64,000 nt of DNA from assembly GCA_050747525.1 (NCBI GenBank), contig JBOGOC010000062.1:1-64000 (forward strand), read 5' to 3'. The first letter of the stretch is position 1; every line of letters starts with the position of its first letter. Below are positions 42,733 through 50,877 of the stretch, one piece after another. The position numbers and the translations under genes were made by a program. The DNA is from JBOGOC01 sp050747525 (lineage in GTDB: Bacteria > Acidobacteriota > Polarisedimenticolia > JACPZX01 > DASXTC01). The notes under the pieces were generated by a model. That model ran no database searches and was not told where the DNA came from. It was given only the letters and a program-made list of their open reading frames with translations.

Positions 42733-43521
42733 ATGACGAATCCCATCCTGCACGAGCTGGACGGGCGCATCGGCTACGTCACCATCAATCGGCCTCCGCT
42801 CAACGTCCTCAACATCGCGGCCTTCGATCGGATGGCCGCCGCGCTGATCGACCTCACCGAGCGCGGCGGGGCCGACATCGTGGTGATTCGCGCGGCCGGG
42901 CAGCGCGCGTTCTGCTCCGGCGCGGATGTCTCCGAGCACCTGCCGGAGATGGCCCCCGTGATGCTCAAGTCGTTCCACCGGGTGGCCCGCCTGCTCTGGA
43001 CGATGGACTCCGTGTCGGTGGCGGCCGTGCAGGGGCTGGCCCTGGGGGGCGGGATGGAGCTGGCCCTGTGCTGCGACATCGTGGTGGCCTCGGAGAGCTC
43101 CGAGTTCGGCCAGCCGGAGATCCAGATCGGGTCGTTTCCTCCCATCGCGGCCGCGCTCCTTCCCCCGCAGGTGGGGCGGCAGGTGGCTTCCGACCTGGTC
43201 CTGACGGGCCGGCGCATCTCCGCCTTCGAGGCGCTCGCGCTGGGGCTGGTGAGCCGGCTGGCGTCGCCGGGCGGCTTCGACGAGGAGCTGGGGAGCGTCA
43301 TCGAAAGCCTGTCGCGCAGCAGCGGGGCGGTGATGCGGCAGGCGGTCAAGGCCCTGCGCGCGCGCAGGGCGGCCGGCTTCCTCGAGCAGCTGGAAGCCAA
43401 CGAGGCCCTCTACGTCAACGAGCTCCTGACCTTGGACGACGCCCGCGAAGGTGTGGAGGCGTTCCTCCAGAAGAGAAAACCCCGCTGGCCTTCGAGGCCC
43501 AAGGAGACATCCGAGCGATGA
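42733..43521 (+). CDS. Enoyl-CoA hydratase/isomerase family protein, copy B (dienoyl-CoA hydratase-like)
   Basis: The 262-residue crotonase-fold protein opens IGYVTINRPPLNVLNIAAFDRM. It has the oxyanion-hole regions AFCSGADVSEHLPEMAP and VQGLALGGGMELALCCDIV, and FGQPEIQIGSFPPIAAALLP replaces the usual LPE..LG..PG. The NRPPLNVLNI and GQPEIQIG..FPP wording recalls cyclohexa-1,5-dienecarbonyl-CoA hydratases, but this is memory-based and does not prove a benzoyl-CoA pathway. Its stop overlaps the next start by four bases (ATGA). Confidence 0.82.
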   Translation: MTNPILHELDGRIGYVTINRPPLNVLNIAAFDRMAAALIDLTERGGADIVVIRAAGQRAFCSGADVSEHLPEMAPVMLKSFHRVARLLWTMDSVSVAAVQGLALGGGMELALCCDIVVASESSEFGQPEIQIGSFPPIAAALLPPQVGRQVASDLVLTGRRISAFEALALGLVSRLASPGGFDEELGSVIESLSRSSGAVMRQAVKALRARRAAGFLEQLEANEALYVNELLTLDDAREGVEAFLQKRKPRWPSRPKETSER

Positions 43522-44546
43522 AGGCGGTCGTGATCCACGAGCACGGTGACGTCGACAAGCTGCGCCTGGAGGAAGTGGAGGATCCCAGCCCCGCGCCCGA
43601 CGAGGTGCTGATCCAGGTGAAGGCGGTGGCCCTCAACCACCTGGACCTCTGGGTGCGGCGCGGCGTGCCCGGGCAGCGCATGCCGCTCCCCATGATCCCC
43701 GGAAGCGACATCGCCGGCGTGGTGAAGAAGGCGGGCTCCTTCGTGCGGGGGCTCAAGACCGGGGACCGCGTCATGGTGTCTCCCGGCGTCTCCTGCGGGC
43801 GGTGCGCCATGTGCCTTCACGGAAAGGACAACCTGTGCGCGTCGTACGGCATCATCGGAGAGAACCGCGACGGGGGGTGCGCCGAGCTGGTGTGCGTTCC
43901 CGGCGTGAACGTCCTGCCCATCCCCGGGCGGCTGACCTTCGACGAGGCGGCCGCCATCCCCCTGGTCTTCCTGACCGCCTGGCACATGCTGATGGAGCGG
44001 GCGCAGGTGCGCCCCGGTGAGGACGTCCTCGTGCACGCGGCCGGCAGCGGCGTGTCCACGGCCGGCATCCAGATAGCGAAGCTCCTGGGGGCGCGCGTCA
44101 TCGCCACGGCGGGGTCCGACGCCAAGCTCAAGAAGGCCCGCGAGCTCGGGGCCGACGAGGTGATCAACTACAAGAAGCTCGACTATTACGAAGAGGTCCG
44201 CCGCATCACGCACCGGCGCGGCGTGGACGTGATCCTGGACCACATCGGCGCCGACACCTGGTCGAGGAACATCCGCAGCCTGCGCATGGGTGGACGCCTG
44301 GTGACCTGCGGCGTGACGTCGGGATTCGAGGTGGCCACCGACATCCGGTACATCTTCTTCCGGCGGCTGTCCATCCTGGGCTCCACGATGGGCAGCAAGG
44401 GAGATCTGCTGGAGGTCATGAACCTGATGGAGCGCGGGGCGTTGAAGCCCGTGATCGACTCGGTCTTCCCGCTCGCCGAGGTGGCGGCCGCCCACAAGCG
44501 CATCCAGGACCGCAAGATCTTCGGCAAGGTCATCCTGAACCCTTAG
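43518..44546 (+). CDS. Zinc-type medium-chain alcohol dehydrogenase/quinone oxidoreductase
   Basis: The 342-residue MDR-superfamily enzyme has the GroES-like domain (1-130) and four structural-zinc cysteines: Cys93, Cys96, Cys99 and Cys107 (SCGRCAMCLHGKDNLC). The nucleotide-binding fold starts DVLVHAAGSGVSTAGIQIA. The Cys that usually binds catalytic zinc is replaced by Asn40 in ALNHLDLWVRRG, so it is closer to quinone-oxidoreductase-like or enoyl reductase members than to classical alcohol dehydrogenase. As the last gene of the ALDH/hydratase operon it may act on a CoA-linked or aldehyde intermediate. Confidence 0.85.
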   Translation: MKAVVIHEHGDVDKLRLEEVEDPSPAPDEVLIQVKAVALNHLDLWVRRGVPGQRMPLPMIPGSDIAGVVKKAGSFVRGLKTGDRVMVSPGVSCGRCAMCLHGKDNLCASYGIIGENRDGGCAELVCVPGVNVLPIPGRLTFDEAAAIPLVFLTAWHMLMERAQVRPGEDVLVHAAGSGVSTAGIQIAKLLGARVIATAGSDAKLKKARELGADEVINYKKLDYYEEVRRITHRRGVDVILDHIGADTWSRNIRSLRMGGRLVTCGVTSGFEVATDIRYIFFRRLSILGSTMGSKGDLLEVMNLMERGALKPVIDSVFPLAEVAAAHKRIQDRKIFGKVILNP

Positions 44547-44553
44547 GCTCACC

Positions 44554-45012
44554 ATGCAGGTCACCGGCACTCTGCGGAACACACGCCCCCTGGTGGCCGC
44601 CTGCCTGCGCTGCTCGGGAGACGCTCACCAGGTCGGCCGTGCCTTCCTGGATGTGGCCGACTGGCTCAAGGAGCGCGAGCTTCCCACGCAGCCCTGGATC
44701 GGCGTGTTCGAGGACACCATCCGGAGCGGCACCTGGGTCGATCCGCACACCGGCAAGATGAGCGGCGAGGTGCGCATTCCCTTCGAAGGAGATGCGCGCG
44801 GCGACGGCCGCATCGAGGTGCGGAGCTTCGAGGCCCAGACCGTGGCCAGTGCCACGCATCACGGAGAGCTGTCCACCATCGGCGGGACCGTGAGGGGGCT
44901 CAGGGACTGGATGCGATCACAGGGACTGCGCGGCGCGTCTCACCACATGCAGATTTACCTGAAAGCCGGACCCGAGTGGGAGACCGAAGTCCAGATCCCC
45001 GTGCTCCCCTGA
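44554..45012 (+). CDS. GyrI-like small-molecule-binding domain protein
   Basis: The 152-residue stand-alone protein has the duplicated beta-alpha-beta pattern of GyrI-like/AraC effector-binding domains: GVFEDTIRSG, SGEVRIPFEGDARGDGRIEVRSFEAQTVASATHHGELSTIGG, and a final strand YLKAGPEWETEVQIPVL. Such domains bind small ligands or hydrolyse toxins. No DNA-binding domain is attached. It follows the dehydrogenase gene by seven bases and converges head-on with the malate-dehydrogenase-like gene, with no base between stops. Confidence 0.65.
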   Translation: MQVTGTLRNTRPLVAACLRCSGDAHQVGRAFLDVADWLKERELPTQPWIGVFEDTIRSGTWVDPHTGKMSGEVRIPFEGDARGDGRIEVRSFEAQTVASATHHGELSTIGGTVRGLRDWMRSQGLRGASHHMQIYLKAGPEWETEVQIPVLP

Positions 45013-45789
45013 TCACCAGCGGGCGGCCACCCTCTGCAGCAGGGCGCGCTCGTCCAGGGTGAGACGCAGCGGAAGAGGATCCTCGACGCCTCTGGCGCCC
45101 ACCGGGAAGGGGAGCGACACGAAGCCGCCGGGAAGACCGAAGAACCCTTCGGTCCAGCCTCCGCAGCACGCGACGCGCCGGCTGTCACCCAGCACCGCGA
45201 GTGCCAGGGACGCGCCGGCTGCCGCCAGCGCCGCCGCGGAAGACCCGCCGCTCCGGCCTGTCGCTTTGAGTTCCTCCTCGCGCCCGGCCTGCAGCGCGCG
45301 GGCGGGAATCCCCGCCGCGTTTGCGTAGCGCGTGAGCGGGACCTGGCCTGCGTGAGGCCCCGAGGAGTCCCCACCGATCACGGGGATGCTCACCTGGCCG
45401 GGAGCCACGCCAAGACGTGCCGCCAGGCGCGCCGCTTCGGCCGCGGCGCGCGGCATGGCCCCGGTGGCCAGGACGAGCCAGGGGGGAACCCCCGAAGCGC
45501 GAGCGGCCTCGAGGCACAAGGAAAGGCCGTGGTCGGCGGCCAGAACGAACGCGGTCGTGGGGCACGCGCGCGCCGCGCTCAGGGCCACGGCGCGCACACG
45601 AGCGGCCAGCGCGTCCGCCGGCTCGCCGTCATCGCAGATCACCATCACATCGAGAGGGCCGTCGATCCGATCCCGAAGCTCGCACCGGCCGGACATCTCC
45701 AGGCGGCGCCGGATCGCGGCCGCCAGGGACTGCGAGCCATCCACGAACGCGCGGGGCGCGCGGGATGGGCGTTGCAGGGCGCGCCGCAT
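45013..45789 (-). CDS. Truncated malate/lactate dehydrogenase-like protein (probable pseudoenzyme)
   Basis: The 258-residue product aligns in wording to the latter two thirds of malate/lactate dehydrogenases: VIGGDSSGPHAGQVPLTRYANAAGIP, the C-terminal LAVLGDSRRVACCGGWTEGFFGLPGGFVSLPFPVG, and LTLDERALLQRVA. The N-terminal NAD-binding GXGXXG is absent and the LDSARFR-type active-site segment reads MPRAAAEAAR, so Asp168 and Arg171 equivalents are lost. A His in GPHAGQ may match the catalytic His after an insertion. The start could be GTG at 45828 (13 residues longer). It may be a structural relative rather than an active dehydrogenase. Confidence 0.55.
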   Translation of the reverse strand: MRRALQRPSRAPRAFVDGSQSLAAAIRRRLEMSGRCELRDRIDGPLDVMVICDDGEPADALAARVRAVALSAARACPTTAFVLAADHGLSLCLEAARASGVPPWLVLATGAMPRAAAEAARLAARLGVAPGQVSIPVIGGDSSGPHAGQVPLTRYANAAGIPARALQAGREEELKATGRSGGSSAAALAAAGASLALAVLGDSRRVACCGGWTEGFFGLPGGFVSLPFPVGARGVEDPLPLRLTLDERALLQRVAARW

Positions 45790-45867
45790 CCGCCAGCCTT
45801 CGAGGGACCTTCCCGCCAGAGAGCTCACGGGGCGCGATGGTACCACTGGATGCGGGAAGCGCCTAAG

Positions 45868-46770
45868 ATGCAAAGCATGTCGACCCGCGGATCCATGGGA
45901 ACGGCCCTCGCCGCGCTGGCCGCCGTCTTCGTCATGACCGGCAGCTCCCGCGCCGAGGTGCAGATCCTGACCTTGTACGAGAAGACGGGGCGCGCTCCGC
46001 TGGTGGTCTGGGGAGAGGTGACCGACGGCGCGCATCGGTTCGCCGTGATCCAGACCCTTGACGTGCTGCGCTGCTCGATCCCCGAGCGGCCAGGCGAGAT
46101 GTTCCGCATCGCGTTCCGGCTCGACTCCTTCCTTCGGCCGCCGTGGCAGGACGCCATCACCTTCCTCAAGGGCGAGCGGGTCCTGCTCTACCTGCGCAAG
46201 TTCACCAGGGAAGACGGCCGCCAGCCCGAGGGCGACATCTACACGCTCATGTGGGGAGAGCAGGGGAAGCAGCTCCTCCCCCGGGAAGGTGAAGAGGCGA
46301 CGGTCACCGCCGCGCGCCGGTTCGCCGCCATCCTGGGCGCCCCGTCCGACGACCAGCCGGGCCTGCTGCTGGCCGCCCTCACCGACTCCAACCCGATCAT
46401 CGCGGACGGAGCGTTCGAAGAGGCGATCAAGCAGGGGATCGGCGATCTCGACATGCTCCCCGACCTGGTGCGCCTGCTCTCGAGCCAGCGCGAGCCCCCG
46501 CGCGTCTATGCCCTTCGCATGATGGCGCTCCTCGTGGCGGACGCCCGGGTCGCGGGGCGCGAGGTCCCGCGCCGCGACGAGCTCTCGGAGGTGCTGCGCG
46601 GCCGCGTGGCCACGGATGGCGCAGAGGCATTCAGGGTGCAGGGAGTGGCCACGCTGGCCGAGCTGGGAGGGGACGACAACAAGGTGTTTCTGACGCGCGT
46701 GGCCCGTGAGGACACCTCCCAGCTGGTCCGGTACGAGGCCGAGAAGGCGCTGGTGGGCTGGGGGCGCTAG
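45868..46770 (+). CDS. Secreted HEAT-like repeat protein
   Basis: The 300-residue product has a signal peptide (about 10-31, ending SSRAE). An N-terminal beta-rich domain follows (LVVWGEVTDGAHRFAVIQTLDVL, ending near ERVLLYLRKF), then helical repeats from about 155 of HEAT type (DDQPGLLLAALTDSNPIIADGAFEEAI, FRVQGVATLAELGGDDNKVFLTRVAREDTSQLVRYEAEKAL). Function unknown. The start may be ATG 45868 or ATG 45877. Divergent from the malate-dehydrogenase-like gene; the last four bases overlap the convergent PKD-like gene. Confidence 0.6.
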   Translation: MQSMSTRGSMGTALAALAAVFVMTGSSRAEVQILTLYEKTGRAPLVVWGEVTDGAHRFAVIQTLDVLRCSIPERPGEMFRIAFRLDSFLRPPWQDAITFLKGERVLLYLRKFTREDGRQPEGDIYTLMWGEQGKQLLPREGEEATVTAARRFAAILGAPSDDQPGLLLAALTDSNPIIADGAFEEAIKQGIGDLDMLPDLVRLLSSQREPPRVYALRMMALLVADARVAGREVPRRDELSEVLRGRVATDGAEAFRVQGVATLAELGGDDNKVFLTRVAREDTSQLVRYEAEKALVGWGR

Positions 46771-47222
46771 GGAAACGCCAGGACGCGCACTTCCTGCGCC
46801 GCGGAGATCAGCTTCGAGCCGTCACGGCGATAGACGATGAACCGGTAGTTGTACAGCCCCGCGTAGTCCAGCGTGACGGTCTTGTTGAAGGTGAACTGGA
46901 CCGCAACCTGCTCCGGCGGATGAAGGCACTTGGGGTCCTGGCGCGAGACGGTCGACACCCCCGAGGGCGAGCTCGCCTCCCATTCGATCGCGGCGTGGCA
47001 GTAGTCGGGGTCGGTCGCATCCACGCCGGTCAGGGTTCCGGTGAGTGTGATGGTCAGAGGCTGATACCCGTGGTGAGTCGAAACCACCAGATGTGCGGTG
47101 GGGCCGGCGGGCTTCTCGGGCTCCTTCTCCTTCTTCCCCGATTCCTTGGCGGCCAGCCCGGGCGCCGCCAGGCTCATGGCGAGGGCCAGGACCGCTGCCG
47201 TGACGGAGCGGGGCCCGATCAT
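46767..47222 (-). CDS. Secreted PKD-like Ig-fold protein
   Basis: The 151-residue product has a signal peptide (1-25) then a Lys/Glu/Pro linker (ESGKKEKEPEKPAGPTA) and a single Ig-like beta-sandwich resembling PKD domains (LVVSTHHGYQPLTITLTGTL, ending AGLYNYRFIVYRRDGSKLISAAQEVRVL). Probably an exported accessory protein. Its ATG overlaps the stop of the upstream FecR-domain gene by one base, so they are translated together and may act together. Confidence 0.65.
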   Translation of the reverse strand: MIGPRSVTAAVLALAMSLAAPGLAAKESGKKEKEPEKPAGPTAHLVVSTHHGYQPLTITLTGTLTGVDATDPDYCHAAIEWEASSPSGVSTVSRQDPKCLHPPEQVAVQFTFNKTVTLDYAGLYNYRFIVYRRDGSKLISAAQEVRVLAFP

Positions 47223-49138
47223 CAGCTCTTCTTCTTGCCCTTCCCCGACCCTCCGCCCTTCTGGCCACGGACGGTCGAGCTGGAGGCCTTCCCGTTGCCG
47301 CCGGACTGTTTTCCCGGGGCGGTGGCGCGGGGGCCGGGGGCCGGCCGAGGTGCGGATCCGGAAGAAGGCGGAGCCACCACGCGGGTCGTCCTCGGCTGCT
47401 GCCGCGGGATGATCCGCGGGATGACGCGCTCGGTGCTGGCTCCGGGCCGCATCTGTCGCGGCGCCTGCGCCTGCTGAGACTGCTGCCGGCCTTTCTCACT
47501 CTGCACGATGACGCTCGGCCGCCTTGGCGCCGAGTTGGGCGAAGCAGGAGGCGGGCCGGAGGCCGGCCGTTGAATCACCTGGTTCCGCATGATCGGACGG
47601 GGCGAGCGGGCAGGGGTGGAGTTCGTCTCCTGGGGCGTGCGCTGCGCCTGCGAGCGGAACAGAGTTGGACGCTGGGCCCTGGCCGGTGCGGGGCGCGGGA
47701 CGGAGTTGGTCGGGTTCGCGCGGGGATTCTGCTGCGGTCGGGGGACCGCGGACGCCACCGTGTCGGGCCTTCCGTTGGCCCGCCGCCGGGCTGAGCGCTG
47801 CTCCTGATCGCGGAAGGGCCGGCGCTCGCCCTGGGAGTCGAGCTGGAGATCGGGGCGCGCCGAGAACCTGCGGTGCATCTCCCGGGTGAAAGCGGGGCCC
47901 GCCGAGGCGCGGTGCGGATGGATCCGCGGCTGGCCGCGAACCACCAGCGCTTCCCGCTGGATGTTCTTCACCACGGTGGCATCGCGCACGAAGACCGTGT
48001 TCACCCGGCGCGCATAGATGTGATCCGCGCGCACGTACACCCACGGGCTGCGGTGATAGCCCAAGCTCACGCCGTAGTGAACCGGGTAGTTGTAGTACCC
48101 CAGGGGGCACCACCCGAAGTACCCGGGTGAGACGCTCCAGGCCACGTGCGCTCCGGAGAAGGTGTATCCCGGTATCCAGAGCCAGCCCGCACCGACGGCG
48201 AACTCCCATCGGCCGTAGTGGTAGGGGGCCCATCCCCACGGGTCGTACGACACCCAGATCATCCCGGCCGGGGACCAGGACCACCGGCCATACACGTAGG
48301 GGCGCCAGGTCGGGGCCACGCCGAGGGGCCTCCAGGCCCATCCGTAGTTCGGATAGCTCTGCCACACGCCATAGCTGGACAGCTCCGTGGTGTAGGGCCT
48401 GACCGGCTCGGGCAGATCGGTCGGCTCGGGATACACCGCGTCCTCCTGCCTCACGTACTCGGGATCCTGGCTCAGCGACCAGGCATCGAACTCGTCTCCT
48501 GCGCGCGTGTTGACGGCGCGCGGCTCGCCCGGCACCTCTCCGTACCGGACCGTCACCCGCTCACCGCTGCGCAGCATGATCGACGTGTCGCGGGCCATGA
48601 TCTCCGCCGCGCCGCGCCGCGAAATCACGGTGGTCGCCCCCGGCTCGACGTCCATCCGGAACACCCCGTCGGACAGCAGGAAGATCGCCGAGTCGTCGGT
48701 GTCGATCTGGAATCGTTTCTCGGCGTCGCCCATCCCCTGGGCCTGGACGATCAGTGCCCCGGAGGTCAGCTGAAGGATGGTGGCCATCTCGTAGCGGCCC
48801 GAGCTGTCGGGGAGCGACTGGAGCACCATCTCCGTCCCCCGGTCCAGCCGCAGGATCGTGCCGTCGGCCAGCTGAAGCTCGACCCGGCCGCTCCTGGTGG
48901 TGATGACGTCACCGGGCGCGACGGGCTCGTTGATGGCCAGCTCGCCGAAGGACTCGTCGCCCCGCCGCATGACGGGATCACCTTCGACATGACGCAGGCG
49001 CCCGTAGACGGCCCCTTCCTCGGAGGCCACCTCGGCGGAGAAGTCTTCCATCGGGGGCGCGGCCTCGGCCGGGGGTGCAAACAGGGCAGAGGCAGGCATC
49101 ACGACCAGAGTCAGGGCAAGCCGTAGCGGGGTTCTCAT
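47222..49138 (-). CDS. Secreted FecR-domain protein with DUF6600-like Trp/Tyr/Pro-rich region
   Basis: The 638-residue product has a signal peptide (1-26) and a FecR-like beta-domain (about 40-190: GDVITTRSGRVELQLADGTILRLDRGTEM). A Trp/Tyr/Pro/Gly-rich central region with repeats like WRPYVYGRWSWSPAGMIWVSYDPWGWAPYHYGRW follows (about 250-380). The C-terminal 200 residues are basic, Pro/Arg/Gln-rich and low complexity. FecR domains otherwise sense or bind at the periplasmic face; this combination (DUF6600 type) is common in Acidobacteriota and uncharacterised. AGGAGG is 8-9 bases before the ATG at 49138. Confidence 0.75.
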   Translation of the reverse strand: MRTPLRLALTLVVMPASALFAPPAEAAPPMEDFSAEVASEEGAVYGRLRHVEGDPVMRRGDESFGELAINEPVAPGDVITTRSGRVELQLADGTILRLDRGTEMVLQSLPDSSGRYEMATILQLTSGALIVQAQGMGDAEKRFQIDTDDSAIFLLSDGVFRMDVEPGATTVISRRGAAEIMARDTSIMLRSGERVTVRYGEVPGEPRAVNTRAGDEFDAWSLSQDPEYVRQEDAVYPEPTDLPEPVRPYTTELSSYGVWQSYPNYGWAWRPLGVAPTWRPYVYGRWSWSPAGMIWVSYDPWGWAPYHYGRWEFAVGAGWLWIPGYTFSGAHVAWSVSPGYFGWCPLGYYNYPVHYGVSLGYHRSPWVYVRADHIYARRVNTVFVRDATVVKNIQREALVVRGQPRIHPHRASAGPAFTREMHRRFSARPDLQLDSQGERRPFRDQEQRSARRRANGRPDTVASAVPRPQQNPRANPTNSVPRPAPARAQRPTLFRSQAQRTPQETNSTPARSPRPIMRNQVIQRPASGPPPASPNSAPRRPSVIVQSEKGRQQSQQAQAPRQMRPGASTERVIPRIIPRQQPRTTRVVAPPSSGSAPRPAPGPRATAPGKQSGGNGKASSSTVRGQKGGGSGKGKKKS

Positions 49139-49394
49139 GGATGTACCCTCCTGCCAACGCCCTACCATCTCTGCAAGAGCCCTGCCAGAGCACGGTTTTC
49201 AGGCGGGTCTCTAAGTCATGATGGACCAACAGTATACCACTAGCCATTCCGGAGAGCGGACTTTCAGATGTTCTCTGTGGATCACGCCTCTGTCATCCAC
49301 GCAGGACGGGTGCGCCGGTTGCGCCGCGAGGAAGGGTCATGGTACGTTCGCCGCCCCGGTCCCCTGTGGGCCCCTTCAGAGGGCTATCCAGACC
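49139..49394. promoter_or_regulatory. Divergent intergenic region between FecR-domain gene and def
   Basis: 256 bases separate the two start codons. On the minus strand TATACT (49237 down to 49232) is a possible -10 about 90 bases from the FecR-domain start, without a convincing -35. No clear signal was found for def. No gene is supported here. Confidence 0.3.
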
Positions 49395-49922
49395 ATGGCC
49401 GTTCGACGCATCGTCAAGTTCGGAGACCCGGTGCTGGGGACTCCCACGGCGCTGGTGGCCGACATCACCTCCGAGGTGCGCGACCTCGTGCGGGACATGA
49501 TCGAGACGATGTACGCCGCTCCGGGGGTCGGCCTCGCTGCCAATCAGGTGGGCGTGTCCCTGCGCGTCGCGGTGATCGATGTCACCGCGGGCCAGCAGCC
49601 CGGCAAGGCCATCGTCCTGATCAACCCGCAGGTCATCGAGCAGGAGGCGCGCCAGGTCGAGGAGGAGGGATGCCTCTCCATCCCGGGATACACGGAGTTC
49701 GTGCAGAGGCCGGCGCGGGCGGTGGTGCGCGCCCTCGACCTGGAAGGGCGCGAGTTCACCATGGAAGGCACGGAGCTGCTGGCGCGCGCCTTCTGTCACG
49801 AGACCGATCACCTCGACGGCCGTCTGTTCATCGAGCGGCTGGGAGGGATCAAGCGCCAGCTCATCACCAAGCGGGTGCGGCGCGCATCGGAGTCCGGCGA
49901 GTTCGAAGACGTCTACCCATGA
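49395..49922 (+). CDS. def: Peptide deformylase
   Basis: The 175-residue metalloenzyme has all three family motifs: GVGLAANQ (residues 44-51), EGCLSIP with Cys93, and HETDH with His135, Glu136 and His139. These bind Fe2+ or similar metal and remove the N-formyl group from nascent proteins. It sits directly upstream of fmt (11 bases), the classical def-fmt arrangement. Frames extending to 49218 are not supported; MAVRRIVKFGDPVL is the usual N-terminus. Confidence 0.95.
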   Translation: MAVRRIVKFGDPVLGTPTALVADITSEVRDLVRDMIETMYAAPGVGLAANQVGVSLRVAVIDVTAGQQPGKAIVLINPQVIEQEARQVEEEGCLSIPGYTEFVQRPARAVVRALDLEGREFTMEGTELLARAFCHETDHLDGRLFIERLGGIKRQLITKRVRRASESGEFEDVYP

Positions 49923-49932
49923 GGCCGGGAAG

Positions 49933-50877
49933 GTGAGGGTCCTGTTCATGGGGACCCCCCTGTTCGCCGCGGACAGCCTGAGCGCTCTGCTCGAGGCCGG
50001 GCACCAGGTGGTGGCCGTGGTCACGCGCCCCGATGCTCCGTCGGGCCGCGGCCTCGCGGTGAAGCCGTCGGCCGTGAAGGTGCTCGCCGGCCGGCACGGC
50101 ATCCCGGTGCTTCAGCCCCCGGGAGTGAGAGGGGAGCCCTTTCTTGGAGAGGTCTCCTCCCTGTCGCCCGACATCCTGGTGGTCGTCGCGTTCGGGCGCA
50201 TCCTTCCCGCCGCGCTGCTGGAGATCGCGCCCTTCGGAGCGATCAACGTCCACGCATCGCTGCTCCCCAGATACCGCGGGGCCGCTCCGGTGGCGTGGGC
50301 CATCGCCTCGGGAGAGAAAGAGACCGGCGTGACCACCCAGCGCATCATCGAGCGGCTCGACGCCGGCGACATCCTGCTGCAGCGGGCCACGCCCATCGGT
50401 TCCGAGGAGACCGCGGCGCAGCTCGAGCGGCGCCTCTCGTCGATGGGGGCCGCCCTGCTGGTCGAGACCCTGGCCGGCCTGCAGGCGGGATCGATCGTCC
50501 CGCGCCCCCAGGACGAGTCGCTGGCCACCAACGCCCCCATCCTCCGCAAGCACGACGGGCTCATCGACTGGAGCTGGAGCGCCCGCCTCATCGATGCCCG
50601 GGTGAGGGGATTCAACCCGTGGCCCGTGGCGCATACGGTGCTGCCGGGCAGCGGCCGCCGGATGCTGATCTGGGCGGTGCGCCCGGCCGGAAGGCCGGCC
50701 GCCGGCGGCGAGCCGGGCAGGGTCCTCGATGAAGGGGGAAGCATCCTGGTCGCATGCGGGGAGGGGGAGGCGCTGCGTCTGGAGGAAGTGCAGCCCGAAG
50801 GAAGCCGGCGGATGCCGGCCGCCGCCGCGGCGGCCGGCCGGTACCTCCGCGCGGGTGACCGCCTTGGAACGTCCTGA
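49933..50877 (+). CDS. fmt: Methionyl-tRNA formyltransferase
   Basis: The 314-residue enzyme transfers a formyl group from 10-formyl-tetrahydrofolate to initiator Met-tRNA. The N-terminal RVLFMGTPLFAADSL, the HASLLPRYRGAAPVAWAIASGE signature and a C-terminal beta-barrel (from about 205) are visible. Its GTG start has GGGAAGG upstream. The 3' end overlaps the rsmB start by 23 bases if the GTG at 50855 is used. Part of def-fmt-rsmB. Confidence 0.95.
   Translation: MRVLFMGTPLFAADSLSALLEAGHQVVAVVTRPDAPSGRGLAVKPSAVKVLAGRHGIPVLQPPGVRGEPFLGEVSSLSPDILVVVAFGRILPAALLEIAPFGAINVHASLLPRYRGAAPVAWAIASGEKETGVTTQRIIERLDAGDILLQRATPIGSEETAAQLERRLSSMGAALLVETLAGLQAGSIVPRPQDESLATNAPILRKHDGLIDWSWSARLIDARVRGFNPWPVAHTVLPGSGRRMLIWAVRPAGRPAAGGEPGRVLDEGGSILVACGEGEALRLEEVQPEGSRRMPAAAAAAGRYLRAGDRLGTS

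Noticed and set aside
40447..44546. Benzoyl-CoA degradation cluster
   Set aside because: Only one gene resembles that pathway; the reductase, ring hydrolase and ligase genes are absent from the window.
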